Assembly: GCA_963793785.1 (NCBI GenBank)
Contig: CAWCBH010000003.1
Location: 558,001-622,000, forward strand
Direction: 5' to 3'
DNA length: 64,000 nucleotides
From: CAWCBH01 sp963793785
Lineage (GTDB): Bacteria; Actinomycetota; Thermoleophilia; Solirubrobacterales; 70-9
Every line of letters begins with the position of its first letter. Positions within the stretch are counted from its first letter, which is position 1. This document shows, piece by piece, positions 44,536 to 53,800 of this stretch. Both the position numbers and the translations under genes were made by a program. The notes beneath the pieces were generated by a model that saw only the letters and a program-made list of their open reading frames with translations, searched no databases and was not told the DNA's origin.

Positions 44536-44854
44536 CGAGCCGGCGCTGCTCGTCGCCCTGGCGCTTTCCGGGGTCGGGGCGGCGCTGCTGCTGATCGGCG
44601 TCCTCGACACCCCCGGCGACGTGGCGGGCCTGATCTTGATCATCCTCGGAACAGTGCTCGCGGCGCCCTACGGCGATCGCCCCGGCGCCACGATCGGCAA
44701 CTGGTGGAGCATGCTCGCGGCCGGCGCCCTGCTGGCGCTGGCGGGGGTTCCGCTGGCGCTCCTGGTCGAGAGCCTCGGCGGGCTGTTCACGGTCCTGGGC
44801 GGGGTCCTGGTCGCAATCGCAGTCGGCCTCGGCTTTCCGGCCCGCGCCACCTGA
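44504..44854 (+). CDS. Four-helix membrane protein
   Basis: A 116-residue protein with four predicted membrane helices: LLVALALSGVGAALLLIGV, DVAGLILIILGTVLAA, SMLAAGALLALAGVPLALL and GGLFTVLGGVLVAIAVGLG. Starts inside the lipoprotein gene (32-base overlap), so it is likely cotranslated with it. No family recognised. Confidence 0.7.
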   Translation: MALRRSSSISSEPALLVALALSGVGAALLLIGVLDTPGDVAGLILIILGTVLAAPYGDRPGATIGNWWSMLAAGALLALAGVPLALLVESLGGLFTVLGGVLVAIAVGLGFPARAT

Positions 44855-44873
44855 GGCCCGGCGCCGAGTCGAC

Positions 44874-46655
44874 CTACAGCCCGGCGGAGAGAACCTGGGC
44901 GGCGGCCGGCGCGGCGACCTCGCCGCCGCTGGCGTCGGCGTCGATCAGCATCACAGCCACCGCGAGCCGCGGGCTGTCGGCCGGCGCGAAGGCCGCGAAC
45001 CAGGCATTGACGAACTGCTCCGGGCTGACCCCCGGCGGCAGGTCCTCCTGCCCGGGCTTGGGGCCCAGCTCCGCGGTTCCGGTCTTTCCGGCCACCTGGG
45101 CTTCCGGGATCGCCCCCGCCGTCCCGGTGCCCTCGGTGACGACCCCGACCATCAGCTCGTTGATCTGTGCGGCCACCTTCCGCGACATCACCCGGACCGG
45201 CTCGCGCACCGGTTCGAGCTGGCGCTCGGCGACGATCGAGGTCGGATAGCGGACGCCGCCGCTGGCGACCGTCTGGGCGGCGCTTGCCATCTGCAGCGGC
45301 GTCGCCAGGACCTGGCCCTGGCCGATCGCGCTGACACCGACGTCGAGGTCGTCGCCGACATCGGGAGGGATGCTCGACTCAGGGGGATCGATGACCGCGG
45401 TCGCCGTTTCGTCATACAGCGCCGGCGGTGAGTTGAAGCCGAAGCTCTCCGCGGCGCGCACCAGCGCTTCCTCACCGACCTCGACGCCGAGCGGCGCGAA
45501 GACCGAGTTGCATGAATGGGCGAACGAGGAGCGGAAGTCGCCGCCGCAGAGCTCGTCGTTGGCGTTGGCGACGAAGCGCCCGCCGACGTTGATCCCGTCG
45601 AGGACCGGGAACTCCTCGTCGAGGGTGACCTTGTCGGCCTGCAGGGCCGCGGTCGTGGTGATGATCTTGAACACCGAGCCCGGCGGCTGGGGGGCGGAGA
45701 AGGCCGCCGCGGCAAGCGCCCGCACGGCCCCGGTACGGGCGTCGAGAACGGCGATGCCGCCGTCGCGGCCGGCCAGCGCCGCCACCGTCGCCTCTTGCAG
45801 CGCGGGATCGATCGTCGTCCGCACCGATTCGCCTGGCCGGGGCTCGGCGTCGGCGAGCACCCGCGGCTCGCCGGACTCGGGCACCGCCAGCAGCTCGCCG
45901 CCCGGCTTGCCGGCCAGACGGGTGTTGAAGGCCCGCTCGAGCCCGCTGATCCCGACCGGGGTCCCGGGCGGAAATCCCTGCCGGGCCAGCTGCTCGGTCT
46001 CCTCGGGGGCGGCCGTCCCGACCTCGCCGGCGATGTCGATCGCCGCGCCGCCCAACGGCGAAGAGCGCGCCAGCGCCGGGCCTTCGGCCAGCGGGGTCCC
46101 GTCACGGGCCAGGATCGGCGCCCGCTCGGCGAGGCTGACCCGGCTCTCGAGCTCCTCGCCGCGCCGCAGGCCGGGGAAGACGAGGCTCGGGTCCCACTCG
46201 ATGCCGCCGTCGGCAAAGGGCAAGGCCAGCTCGTCGGCGACCCGGCCGAAGGCGATCGTCCGGACCTCCAGCGGCACCCGCACGACGGTCCGGTCGCCTT
46301 CGCTGGCGGGGTCGGACGGCTCGCCCGGGTCCAGGGTGCTGGCCGTCGCCGTGGTCTGTGCTTGGAGGTAGGCCTCGGCCAGGCGGCGGACGGAGATCTC
46401 GCGCGCGGAGGCCGGATTCAGCTCGGCGTGCATGGCGGCGAAGTCGCGGCTGACGAGGCCCGCGACGAAGCGGCCGGCGGCCTCCTGCTCGGGAGGGGGG
46501 TCGGAACCGGTCGCCGCTCCGGCCACGAAGGAGACGACGGCCACCACCGCCAGGGGGACGGTGCGAGTGGCGAGTCGGCGACGCCGCACTCCGGCGGGGG
46601 GGAGACGATTCACGGAAACGGGAAAGGTAATGACTAGGACCGGGCCTGGTTTCAT
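44874..46655 (-). CDS. Penicillin-binding protein (transpeptidase, class B type)
   Basis: A 593-residue protein: a short N-terminal segment, one membrane helix (TVPLAVVAVVSFVAGAATG), an NTF2-like MecA-N region about 55-150, a dimerisation part, then the transpeptidase: active serine GSVFKIITTTA, SCN triad in FAHSCNSVFAP and KTG in GKTGTAELGPKPG. It crosslinks peptidoglycan outside the cell. Start ATG at 46655 (10 bases from the divergent MarP gene start); internal starts nearer the membrane helix are possible. The MecA-N-like region resembles PBPs of low-affinity type, but resistance is not implied. Confidence 0.88.
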   Translation of the reverse strand: MKPGPVLVITFPVSVNRLPPAGVRRRRLATRTVPLAVVAVVSFVAGAATGSDPPPEQEAAGRFVAGLVSRDFAAMHAELNPASAREISVRRLAEAYLQAQTTATASTLDPGEPSDPASEGDRTVVRVPLEVRTIAFGRVADELALPFADGGIEWDPSLVFPGLRRGEELESRVSLAERAPILARDGTPLAEGPALARSSPLGGAAIDIAGEVGTAAPEETEQLARQGFPPGTPVGISGLERAFNTRLAGKPGGELLAVPESGEPRVLADAEPRPGESVRTTIDPALQEATVAALAGRDGGIAVLDARTGAVRALAAAAFSAPQPPGSVFKIITTTAALQADKVTLDEEFPVLDGINVGGRFVANANDELCGGDFRSSFAHSCNSVFAPLGVEVGEEALVRAAESFGFNSPPALYDETATAVIDPPESSIPPDVGDDLDVGVSAIGQGQVLATPLQMASAAQTVASGGVRYPTSIVAERQLEPVREPVRVMSRKVAAQINELMVGVVTEGTGTAGAIPEAQVAGKTGTAELGPKPGQEDLPPGVSPEQFVNAWFAAFAPADSPRLAVAVMLIDADASGGEVAAPAAAQVLSAGL

Positions 46656-46664
46656 TCTCGCCCC

Positions 46665-47807
46665 GTGACGCTGCTCGACTGGGGAATAGTCGCCTTTGCC
46701 CTGGCGCTCGCCGTGTGGGGCTACCAGCAGGGCCTGATCGTCGGGGCCCTGACCCTGGGCGGGTTCGCCGCCGGTGCGTTCATAGGCAGCCGGATCGGCC
46801 CGGCGCTGCTCGAGCAGGGCTCGTCCTCGCCGTATGCGCCGCTGTTCGCCGCGATGGGGGCGCTGCTGTTCGGTGCCCTGGCCGCGGTGGCGCTGGAGGG
46901 GCTGGCGCTGGGGGTGCGGGCGAAGGTCATCCGCGGGCCCGGCCTGCAGCTCGCCGACGGCGCCGCGGGGGCGGCGCTGATCGCCGCAGTGGGGCTGGGG
47001 CTGGCATGGCTGTTCGGAGCCGTGGCCCTGCATACGCCGGGTGCTGCGGAGCTGCGCAGAGACGTGCAGGAATCGCTGATCCTGCGCTCCCTGAACGGTC
47101 TGCTGCCTCCCTCGGGGCCGATCATCAACGCGCTGAACCGGGTTGACCCCGCCCCCTCGATCACCGGCCCCGCGCCAAGGGTCGGGGCCCCGGACGCCCG
47201 CATCACCTCCGATCCCGATGTCGTCCAGGCCGGCGGATCGGTGGTCAGGGTCCTGGGGACGGCCTGCGGCCTCGGGGTCGAGGGCTCGGGGTGGATGGCC
47301 GCCCCGGGGCTGGTGGTGACCAACGCGCACGTGGTCGCCGGTCAGGACGACACTTCGGTGACGAGCCAGGGCGGGACCGGTGTCGATGCGACGGCGGTCG
47401 CCTATGACCCCGCCAACGACCTGGCGGTGCTGCGAGTCGACCTCGATCTTTCGCCGCTGCCGGCCCTGCGCCGACCGCAGCCGGGGGTCGCGGCGGCGGT
47501 GCTCGGATATCCCGAGAACGGGCCCTTCACGGCGACCCCGGCACGGTTCGGGGCGACGACCGAGGTGATCAGCCAGGACGCCTACGGGCGGGGCCCGATC
47601 CGGCGCCAGATCAGCGCCCTGCGGGGCGAGGTGCGGAGCGGGAACTCGGGCGGCCCCGTGCTCGACGCTCAGGGAAGGGTGCTGGGCACGGTTTTCGCGG
47701 CGGCGACGAGCGGCCCGCCGGGGGGATACGCGATCCCCAACAGCGTCGTCGCGGCGGCGCTGTCAGGAGCCGGAAGGCCGGTCGACACCGGACCTTGCAC
47801 CCGTTGA
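46665..47807 (+). CDS. MarP-like membrane serine protease
   Basis: A 380-residue protein from a GTG start: CvpA-like domain of four membrane helices (about 5-150; LLDWGIVAFALALAVWGYQ, ALIAAVGLGLAWLFGAVA), then a trypsin-like periplasmic domain with catalytic His in VVTNAHVVAG, Asp in YDPANDLAVLRV and Ser in VRSGNSGGPVL. MarP in mycobacteria is needed for acid tolerance and activates a cell-wall hydrolase. It is divergent from a penicillin-binding protein, with just 9 bases between starts. Confidence 0.9.
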   Translation: MTLLDWGIVAFALALAVWGYQQGLIVGALTLGGFAAGAFIGSRIGPALLEQGSSSPYAPLFAAMGALLFGALAAVALEGLALGVRAKVIRGPGLQLADGAAGAALIAAVGLGLAWLFGAVALHTPGAAELRRDVQESLILRSLNGLLPPSGPIINALNRVDPAPSITGPAPRVGAPDARITSDPDVVQAGGSVVRVLGTACGLGVEGSGWMAAPGLVVTNAHVVAGQDDTSVTSQGGTGVDATAVAYDPANDLAVLRVDLDLSPLPALRRPQPGVAAAVLGYPENGPFTATPARFGATTEVISQDAYGRGPIRRQISALRGEVRSGNSGGPVLDAQGRVLGTVFAAATSGPPGGYAIPNSVVAAALSGAGRPVDTGPCTR

Positions 47808-47838
47808 TCCACTCATCCTCAGGCTCGCCGACCCGTCA

Positions 47839-47853
47839 CTTACGTTCTGTAAG
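47839..47853. promoter_or_regulatory. Palindrome CTTAC-N5-GTAAG before HxlR gene
   Basis: Five-base arms 13 bases before the GTG at 47866. HxlR-family regulators bind TTAC/GTAA palindromes near their own promoters, so autoregulation is likely. Confidence 0.5.
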
Positions 47854-47865
47854 CTCAACGGCGGG

Positions 47866-48225
47866 GTGAGAGGGAAACCGGCGACCCAGGACCCTGCGAC
47901 CGCCGGCGCGCACGGGTGCGAGCCGGCGGCGGTCTGTCCCCACTTTCACGCCGCCGTGGAGCTGGTCGGCAAGCGCTGGAGCGGGGCGATCCTGATCTCC
48001 CTGCTGGAAGGGCCGCGCCGGTTCGGCGAGCTGGCGAAGGGAATCCCCGGCCTCTCGGATCGGCTGCTGTCGGAGCGCCTGCGCGAGCTCGAGGAGGAGG
48101 GGGTCGTCGCCCGTACGGTCGAGCCCGATTCTCCGGTTCGCGTCAGCTACGCGTTGACCGAGAAGGGGGTCGAGCTGAAGCCCGCGATCGACGAGCTCGG
48201 CGAATGGGGCCGGCGCTGGGGCTGA
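47866..48225 (+). CDS. HxlR-family transcriptional regulator
   Basis: A 119-residue winged helix protein: CPHFHAAVELVGKRWSGAI with the redox-type cysteine, LISLLEGPRRFGELAKGIP, GLSDRLLSERLRELEEEGV and VARTVEPDSPVRVSYALTE. HxlR/YodB members often sense electrophiles or oxidants through a conserved Cys; here Cys18 (HGCEPA) and Cys24 (VCPHF) are available. GTG start. Targets other than itself are not clear. Confidence 0.88.
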   Translation: MRGKPATQDPATAGAHGCEPAAVCPHFHAAVELVGKRWSGAILISLLEGPRRFGELAKGIPGLSDRLLSERLRELEEEGVVARTVEPDSPVRVSYALTEKGVELKPAIDELGEWGRRWG

Positions 48226-48231
48226 GCCCCT

Positions 48232-48810
48232 TCACCATGCCCGCGGGTTGCCGGTCGGGATCCGGTCTTCGACCAGCCTCGCCTCCACCGTCTCGACCGG
48301 CGGCGCCTCGGTAGTACTCAGGTAGGTGTCCAGCTCGCCGTCGCCGAGGGCCGCGAAGGCGGCTTCGACGGCGCGGACGTAGTTGGCGATGATCACCGCC
48401 CCCGGAGGCGGCTCGGGCGCGTAGTGCTCGGGCTTGGCCCGGTAGGCGACGACGAGATCGAACCCTGCTTCGGGAAGGCTCGAAGTCACCTCGGTGCGGT
48501 CGTAGCGCATCTCCCGGCGGTCGAGCCGTGCCAGCTCTGCCTCGGAAACCTCGAGCAGGGCGCCATTCGCTCCTTCGAGGCGCCCTCCGAGGGGCTCCAG
48601 GTTCAGTCCCAGGATCCACTCGGGCACCCGCCCGCCGGGCTCGACCGCGAAGGTCTTCTCGACCCGGCGGTTGTCACGCACGACCGACCAGCGCCGCCGC
48701 CAGCCCTCGATTCGCGTCGGCGCCGGAGGGGGGAACTGGCGTCCCAGCGTCCGGGCGGCGCTGGCCGGGTCGACAAGGGAGCCGTAGGCGAAAACCGCGA
48801 TTCGGGTCAT
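48232..48810 (-). CDS. Gamma-glutamylcyclotransferase-like protein
   Basis: A 192-residue protein of the GGCT/AIG2 fold: VFAYGSLVDPASAARTLGR (the YGSL signature), ALLEVSEAELARLDRREMR and YDRTEVTSSLPEAGFDLVV. Catalyses 5-oxoproline release from gamma-glutamyl dipeptides in the family; the active glutamate is not located with certainty. Convergent with HxlR (7 bases between stops). Confidence 0.82.
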   Translation of the reverse strand: MTRIAVFAYGSLVDPASAARTLGRQFPPPAPTRIEGWRRRWSVVRDNRRVEKTFAVEPGGRVPEWILGLNLEPLGGRLEGANGALLEVSEAELARLDRREMRYDRTEVTSSLPEAGFDLVVAYRAKPEHYAPEPPPGAVIIANYVRAVEAAFAALGDGELDTYLSTTEAPPVETVEARLVEDRIPTGNPRAW

Positions 48811-48834
48811 CTTCAGGTGTCATTCTCTCTACCC

Positions 48835-50214
48835 GTGGAGCAGCCGCAGACCACCGCCGCGCCTCCAGGCCCCGAGCTGCCGGGGCCGTTTCCGGTCGGG
48901 CGCTACGCGCAGGTGCTGCGCGAGGAGCTGCGCAAGCGGGCCCGGGTGCTGCTGATCGGCGAGGTGTCCGGCTTCGGCCGCAGCAAGGTCCAGGCCTACT
49001 TCGAGCTGCGCGACGGGGGCGGAGCGGTGCCTTGCGTGATCTGGCTCAACGATCTCGAGAAGCTGGGGCTCCCCGACGGCGCGCTGCGCGACGGATCCGA
49101 GGTCGTGATCGCCGGCGGGCCCGACTATTACCCCGGCGGGCCCCACACGTCGCCGAGCTTCTCCTTTCGCGCCACCCACGTTCGCCTTGCCGGCGAGGGC
49201 GATCTGCTGGCGCGCCTCGCAGCGCTGCGAAAGCAGCTTCACGCCGAGGGGCTTGACGAGCTGCAGAAGCAGCTGCCGCGGCCGTTGCTGCCGGCGACGA
49301 TCGGGGTGGTCACCGCCGAGGCCGGGGCGGCGCGGCAGGATCTCCTGGCCGGACTGCGGCGGCGCGGCTGGGCGGGAACGGTCGTTTGGGGCTTCGCCCC
49401 GGTCCAGGACCGTCATGCTGCGCCGGCGATCACGGCGGCGATGCAGGACCTCGCCGCCCGGCCCGAGGTCGAGGTGATCGTCGTCACCCGCGGCGGCGGC
49501 AGCCTCGCCGACCTCTGGGCGTTCTGCGACGAGACGCTTTGCCGCACCGTGGCGATGCTGCGGGTCCCGGTGGTCAGCGCGGTCGGCCACGAGCGCGACT
49601 CGACGCTGATCGACGACGTCGCCGCCGTTGCCTGCTCGACTCCCACGCACGCAGCCGAGGCGGCGATCCCGCTCGACTGTCGCGAGGCTCGCCGCAGCCT
49701 CGGGCGCTGCGTTGCCGCGCTGGAGCGCGTTGCGGCGAGTGCGGTCGGCCAGCGCACCCGCCACCTCGCGGCCCTGGCCCGGGGCCCGGCACGCGCGGTG
49801 CAGCGCGAGCGAACGATGCTGAACCAGAAGACACGGGAGATCCGTGCCGCGTCGGAGCGCCGTCTCGCAGAGCGCTCGGCCTACCAGCGCCGCCTCGCGA
49901 TCGTGGTGCTGGAGCGGGCCCAGCGGCGGGCGGTCGCCGAGGCGGCGACCGGCGCCGGCGGCCTGGCCCGCTTCGGCGAGGGCCTGGATCGGGCCGGCGG
50001 GACCGGGATGCGACGGCGGCGTGAGTCGCTGCGGCGGATCCAGGTGGCGCTGCGGGCCCACGATCCCGAGCGAACGCTCGCGCGCGGATACGCGCTGGCC
50101 GAGACGCCGGCCGGAGAGCCGGTGACAAAAGCCTCCCAGGCCCGCGAGGCGAAGCGCCTGCGGCTGCGCTTTGCGGACGGAACCCTCAACACAAGGGTCG
50201 AAGCCGATGAATGA
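48835..50214 (+). CDS. xseA: Exodeoxyribonuclease VII large subunit
   Basis: A 459-residue nuclease subunit from GTG 48835 (no in-frame Met start makes sense upstream). OB domain about 20-120 (LIGEVSGFGRSKVQAYFEL, VPCVIWLNDLEKLGLPDGA), catalytic core with EVIVVTRGGGSLADLWAFC and VVSAVGHERDSTLIDDVAA, and a long C-terminal coiled coil. Degrades single-strand DNA from both ends with XseB. The 8-base overlap with xseB confirms the operon. Confidence 0.92.
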   Translation: MEQPQTTAAPPGPELPGPFPVGRYAQVLREELRKRARVLLIGEVSGFGRSKVQAYFELRDGGGAVPCVIWLNDLEKLGLPDGALRDGSEVVIAGGPDYYPGGPHTSPSFSFRATHVRLAGEGDLLARLAALRKQLHAEGLDELQKQLPRPLLPATIGVVTAEAGAARQDLLAGLRRRGWAGTVVWGFAPVQDRHAAPAITAAMQDLAARPEVEVIVVTRGGGSLADLWAFCDETLCRTVAMLRVPVVSAVGHERDSTLIDDVAAVACSTPTHAAEAAIPLDCREARRSLGRCVAALERVAASAVGQRTRHLAALARGPARAVQRERTMLNQKTREIRAASERRLAERSAYQRRLAIVVLERAQRRAVAEAATGAGGLARFGEGLDRAGGTGMRRRRESLRRIQVALRAHDPERTLARGYALAETPAGEPVTKASQAREAKRLRLRFADGTLNTRVEADE

Positions 50215-50449
50215 GCCGCAGAGCTACGAGGCCGCGGTCGAGCAGCTGGAGGCGATCATCGACCGGCTCGATTCGGGCCAGGCGGGCCTGCGCGAGACCC
50301 TCGAGCTGTGCCGGCAGGGACGCGAGCTGGTCGCCTACTGCGCCGCCGAGCTCGATGCGGTGGGGGAGGGTCTGAAGGAGCTGCGCCTCGACGAGCTGGC
50401 GGCAAAGCTGGAGCAGGCTCCAGCCGAGGCAGGTGAGCCCGGCAGCTAG
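50207..50449 (+). CDS. xseB: Exodeoxyribonuclease VII small subunit
   Basis: An 80-residue helical protein: SYEAAVEQLEAIIDRLDSG, LRETLELCRQGRELVAYCA. ATG at 50207 lies inside the end of xseA. Full length for the family. Its TAG is part of a CTAG that also stops the convergent gene. Confidence 0.9.
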   Translation: MNEPQSYEAAVEQLEAIIDRLDSGQAGLRETLELCRQGRELVAYCAAELDAVGEGLKELRLDELAAKLEQAPAEAGEPGS

Positions 50450-50844
50450 CGGGCCGGCCCCGAGGCAAAGGTTCCATCGTCCCCGGGCGGCCAGAACGGC
50501 CACTCCTCGAAGGCGACGCAGCGCCCCGTCTCGTCCAGCCGCACGATCCAGAGGTCCCGGTAGGTGCGCGACACCGGTTCGCCGTAGCGGACCTCGCACC
50601 GCACTACGCCGGTCGGGCCCTCGGCGGCGACGATCTCCCACTCCAGCCTGAAGGCCTCGTCGGGACCCTCTCGCTCGGCCTCCCAGAAGGCCGCGATCGC
50701 CGCCCTGCCGCGGTGGGGTTCCTCGAACGGGGCGGTCCGGTAGGTCGCGTCGGCGGCGAACAGAGTCGTCAGGCTGTCCGTTCCCGGGGTTCGCCAGGCG
50801 CGCTCATAGCCGGCGACCCAGCGCTCCAGCTCCTCGCGACTCAC
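50446..50844 (-). CDS. SnoaL-like NTF2-fold protein coupled to addA
   Basis: A 132-residue protein from GTG 50844, which overlaps the addA stop (GTGA). SREELERWVAGYERAWRTP, LTTLFAADATYRTAPFEEP, HRGRAAIAAFWEAEREGPD and RTYRDLWIVRLDETGRCV give the NTF2-like fold. There is no known link between this fold and AddAB. Cotranslation makes joint expression certain if addA is expressed. Confidence 0.75.
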   Translation of the reverse strand: MSREELERWVAGYERAWRTPGTDSLTTLFAADATYRTAPFEEPHRGRAAIAAFWEAEREGPDEAFRLEWEIVAAEGPTGVVRCEVRYGEPVSRTYRDLWIVRLDETGRCVAFEEWPFWPPGDDGTFASGPAR

Positions 50845-53800
50845 CGGCGACCGTCCTGCGGCGGGGCCGCCGGGCTCGGGCACAGCCGCCGCCGGGCCGG
50901 GCAGTCGTGGCAGAGCGGCCAGTCGGGAGTTGCCGTGACTTCGAACTCGCCGGCGCCGATTCGGGCCACCGTCGCCTCGAGGTCCGCGCGCGCAGCCGCG
51001 ATCGCAGCCGCGTCGAGCTCCTCCACGACCGGCTCCCCCGGCCGCTCGAGGAAGACGTAGGCGACCCTTACGACCTCGGCGCCGGTTGCAGCGGCGGTGG
51101 CGACCGCGTAGAGCCGGCGCTGAATCTCATAGCCGACGGCGCGCTCGGCGGGCGTCGCCTCTCCGAGTCGATCGGTCTTGTAGTCGATCACCAGCGGCGG
51201 CCTGCCCTGGACCTCGGCGAGCAGGTCGATCGAGCCGCGCACGACCGCGCCGCCCAGCGCCAGCAGCAGCGGCAGCTCGGCCCGCAGCGACGACTGCTCG
51301 GCGGCCAGCTCGGTGCAGAGCCGCGACGCGGTCCAGCCGCTGACCATGGCCAGCGCGCGTTCGACGGTCGCGGGATCGGTCTCCACGCCCTCGGCCTCGA
51401 GCAGCCGCCGGGTCAGCCGCTCCTCGGGCGTGGCCCAGCGCCGCGCAGCACTCCACTCCAGCAACGTGTGGACGGTGCGGCCGAAGCCGAATCGCTCCTC
51501 GCGGGTGGCGCCGTTGTCGCCGCCGCCGGAGCGCGGGTTGAGGCCGAGGATCCGCTCGGCGTAGAAGCGATAGCCGCAGCGCTCGTAGGCGGAGAGCGCC
51601 GAGTAGGAGAGCGGCCGGACCGGCGCGGCAGGCGCGGGATGGGAGGAGATCGGCGGCGGCCCCTTGCCGAGCGGTGGCGGCGGCGCCGGTGCGGATGCCG
51701 CCCGGACGAGCTCCGCAGCCCGTTCGGGGCTCGGCTCGTTGCGGCGCAGCTCGAGCTCCGGGGCGGCGAAAGCGGCGTCGAGCCCCGGCCGAGGCTGGGG
51801 AGGGTCAAGCCGGATCCGCGCTCCGTCGGGAGCCTGCTCGAGCCCGAGCGATCCCAGCAGCCGGGCCATCACCGAGGTGCCCGGCTCGGGCGGGTCCGGC
51901 ACCCTGGCGGGGGCGACGCCGCTGAGGATCAACCGCCGCCGAGCGCGGGTCGCGGCCACATAGAACAGGCGCAGCGCCTCCGCCGAGTCGCGCTCCATCG
52001 CTTCCTCCCTGAGCGCATCGAAGTCGTAGATCGTCACCGAGCGGCCGCCCAGCCGGTTGTAGCGCATGCCCACCCGCGGCTCGCCGTGGTCGCGACCGAG
52101 CCACAGCAGCGGGTCGCGCCCGCCGCTGAGCAGGGGGCGGTCGAGATCCGGAACCGCGACGACGCCGAACTCCAGCCCCTTGGCGTTGTGAACGGTCATC
52201 ACCCGCACTCCGTCGTGGTCCTCGGTCTCGGTGGCAGCGGCCGCCTCGTCGTCCTCGGCGCCGCGGAACTCGAGGAAGTCGAGAAAGCCCCGCAGGTCGC
52301 GACCCTCGCGGCGCTCGAACTCACGGGCGAGTCGCATCAGCTTGCGGATGTTCGCCATCCGCAGCTGGCCGCTGCGACGACTGAGCGCCGCCAGGTCGTA
52401 GCCGGTCTCGGTCACCACCCGCTCGGTCAGCTCCTCCAGCCCGGCCCGCGTCCCGACTTCGCGCAGCGCCAGAACCTCGGCGTGAAAGGCAGCCAGCCGC
52501 TCGGTGTCTTCGGCGCCGATCTGCTGGAGCCACTCCGGCTCTTCGAGCTCCGCGTCGCCGGCGCCCAGGGCACGGCGCAGCGCCGGCCACAGCGGCCGCC
52601 GCTCGCCGCGGGCGCGGCGCAGCAGCCAGAGCGTGTCGGGGCTGACGCCGCAGGCGGGCGAAGACAGCGCCCCCAGCAGCGGCTCGTCGTCGAGGGGGTT
52701 GGCGAGGACCGCGAGCAGGTTGCGGACGTCCTCGACCTGCTGCTGGGACCAATAGCCGCGTCCGCCGACCACGTAGGGGCGCAACCCGGCCCGCTCGAGC
52801 GCCTCCTCGAACGCGTCCACCCGGGTGAATGCGCGCAGCAACAGCACCATCTCTCCGCGGGGGACGCCCTGATCGGCCAGCTCACGAAGCCGCCAGGCGA
52901 GGAAGCGGGCCTCGGCGACGTAGCGCGGGGCCGTCGTGTCGTCGACGGCCAGCTCCAGCTCCTGGTCCTCCCAGCCGGCCCGGCCTGTCAGCAGCATCTC
53001 GACCCGCGGCCCGTCCTCTCCGCGGTCATCGGGGTCCGGCTCGCTGCCGACGGTCAGCTTGCGGAAGCCCTCCCCGATCAGGTCGGCGCCGAATCGGTTG
53101 GCGGCGGCGACAATCTGCGGATCGGAGCGGAAGTTGCCGCTGAGCGGGAGCACGCGGCTGCCCGGGTCCGACTCGAGCTCGCGGCGGCGGCGGCGGAAGA
53201 CCTCGAGGTCGGCGTGGCGGAAGCCGTAGATCGACTGGAACTCGTCGCCGACCAAAAAGAGGCGGGTCCGCGGGCCGCGCAGCACCTCGACCAGCTTCAG
53301 CTGCAGCGCGTTGGTGTCCTGGAACTCGTCGACGAGGATGTGGGCGAAGCGGCCGCGGTAGGCCTCGCGAACAGGCGCCGAGTCCCGCAGCAGACCGACG
53401 GCCAGCAGCTGCAGGTCCTCGAAGTCGAGGCCGGAGCGGCGCGCCTTGACAGCGGCGAAACGGGCCGAGAACAGCCGCACCAGCTCAGCGGCGTGGCCGT
53501 AGGCGCGCTCGCCACCCAGGCGCGCGCCCAGCTCTGCGGCGGCGTGTCGGATCGCGGCAGCGCAGGCGCCTCGGGTCCCCTCCCGGGCATTGAAGGCCTG
53601 CGCCAGCAGCTCGTCGATCTCAGGCCAGGCCGTTTCGCGGGCGGCGGCAAGCTCCCGGGCACGCGTGACTTTGGGGTTTGACCGCTCCTCGGCGGCGGCG
53701 GTCGCGCAGGCCTCGAGCTCCGCCAGCGCCGCGCCGGGGTCGTTGGGCGGCGGCTGCGGCAACGCCGGCTCGGCCACCCCGCGGCTGCGCAGCTCCTCGT

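Noticed and set aside
50907..53681. A 924-codon plus-strand frame opposite addA
   Set aside because: Antisense shadow produced by high GC; no family motifs, no ribosome site.
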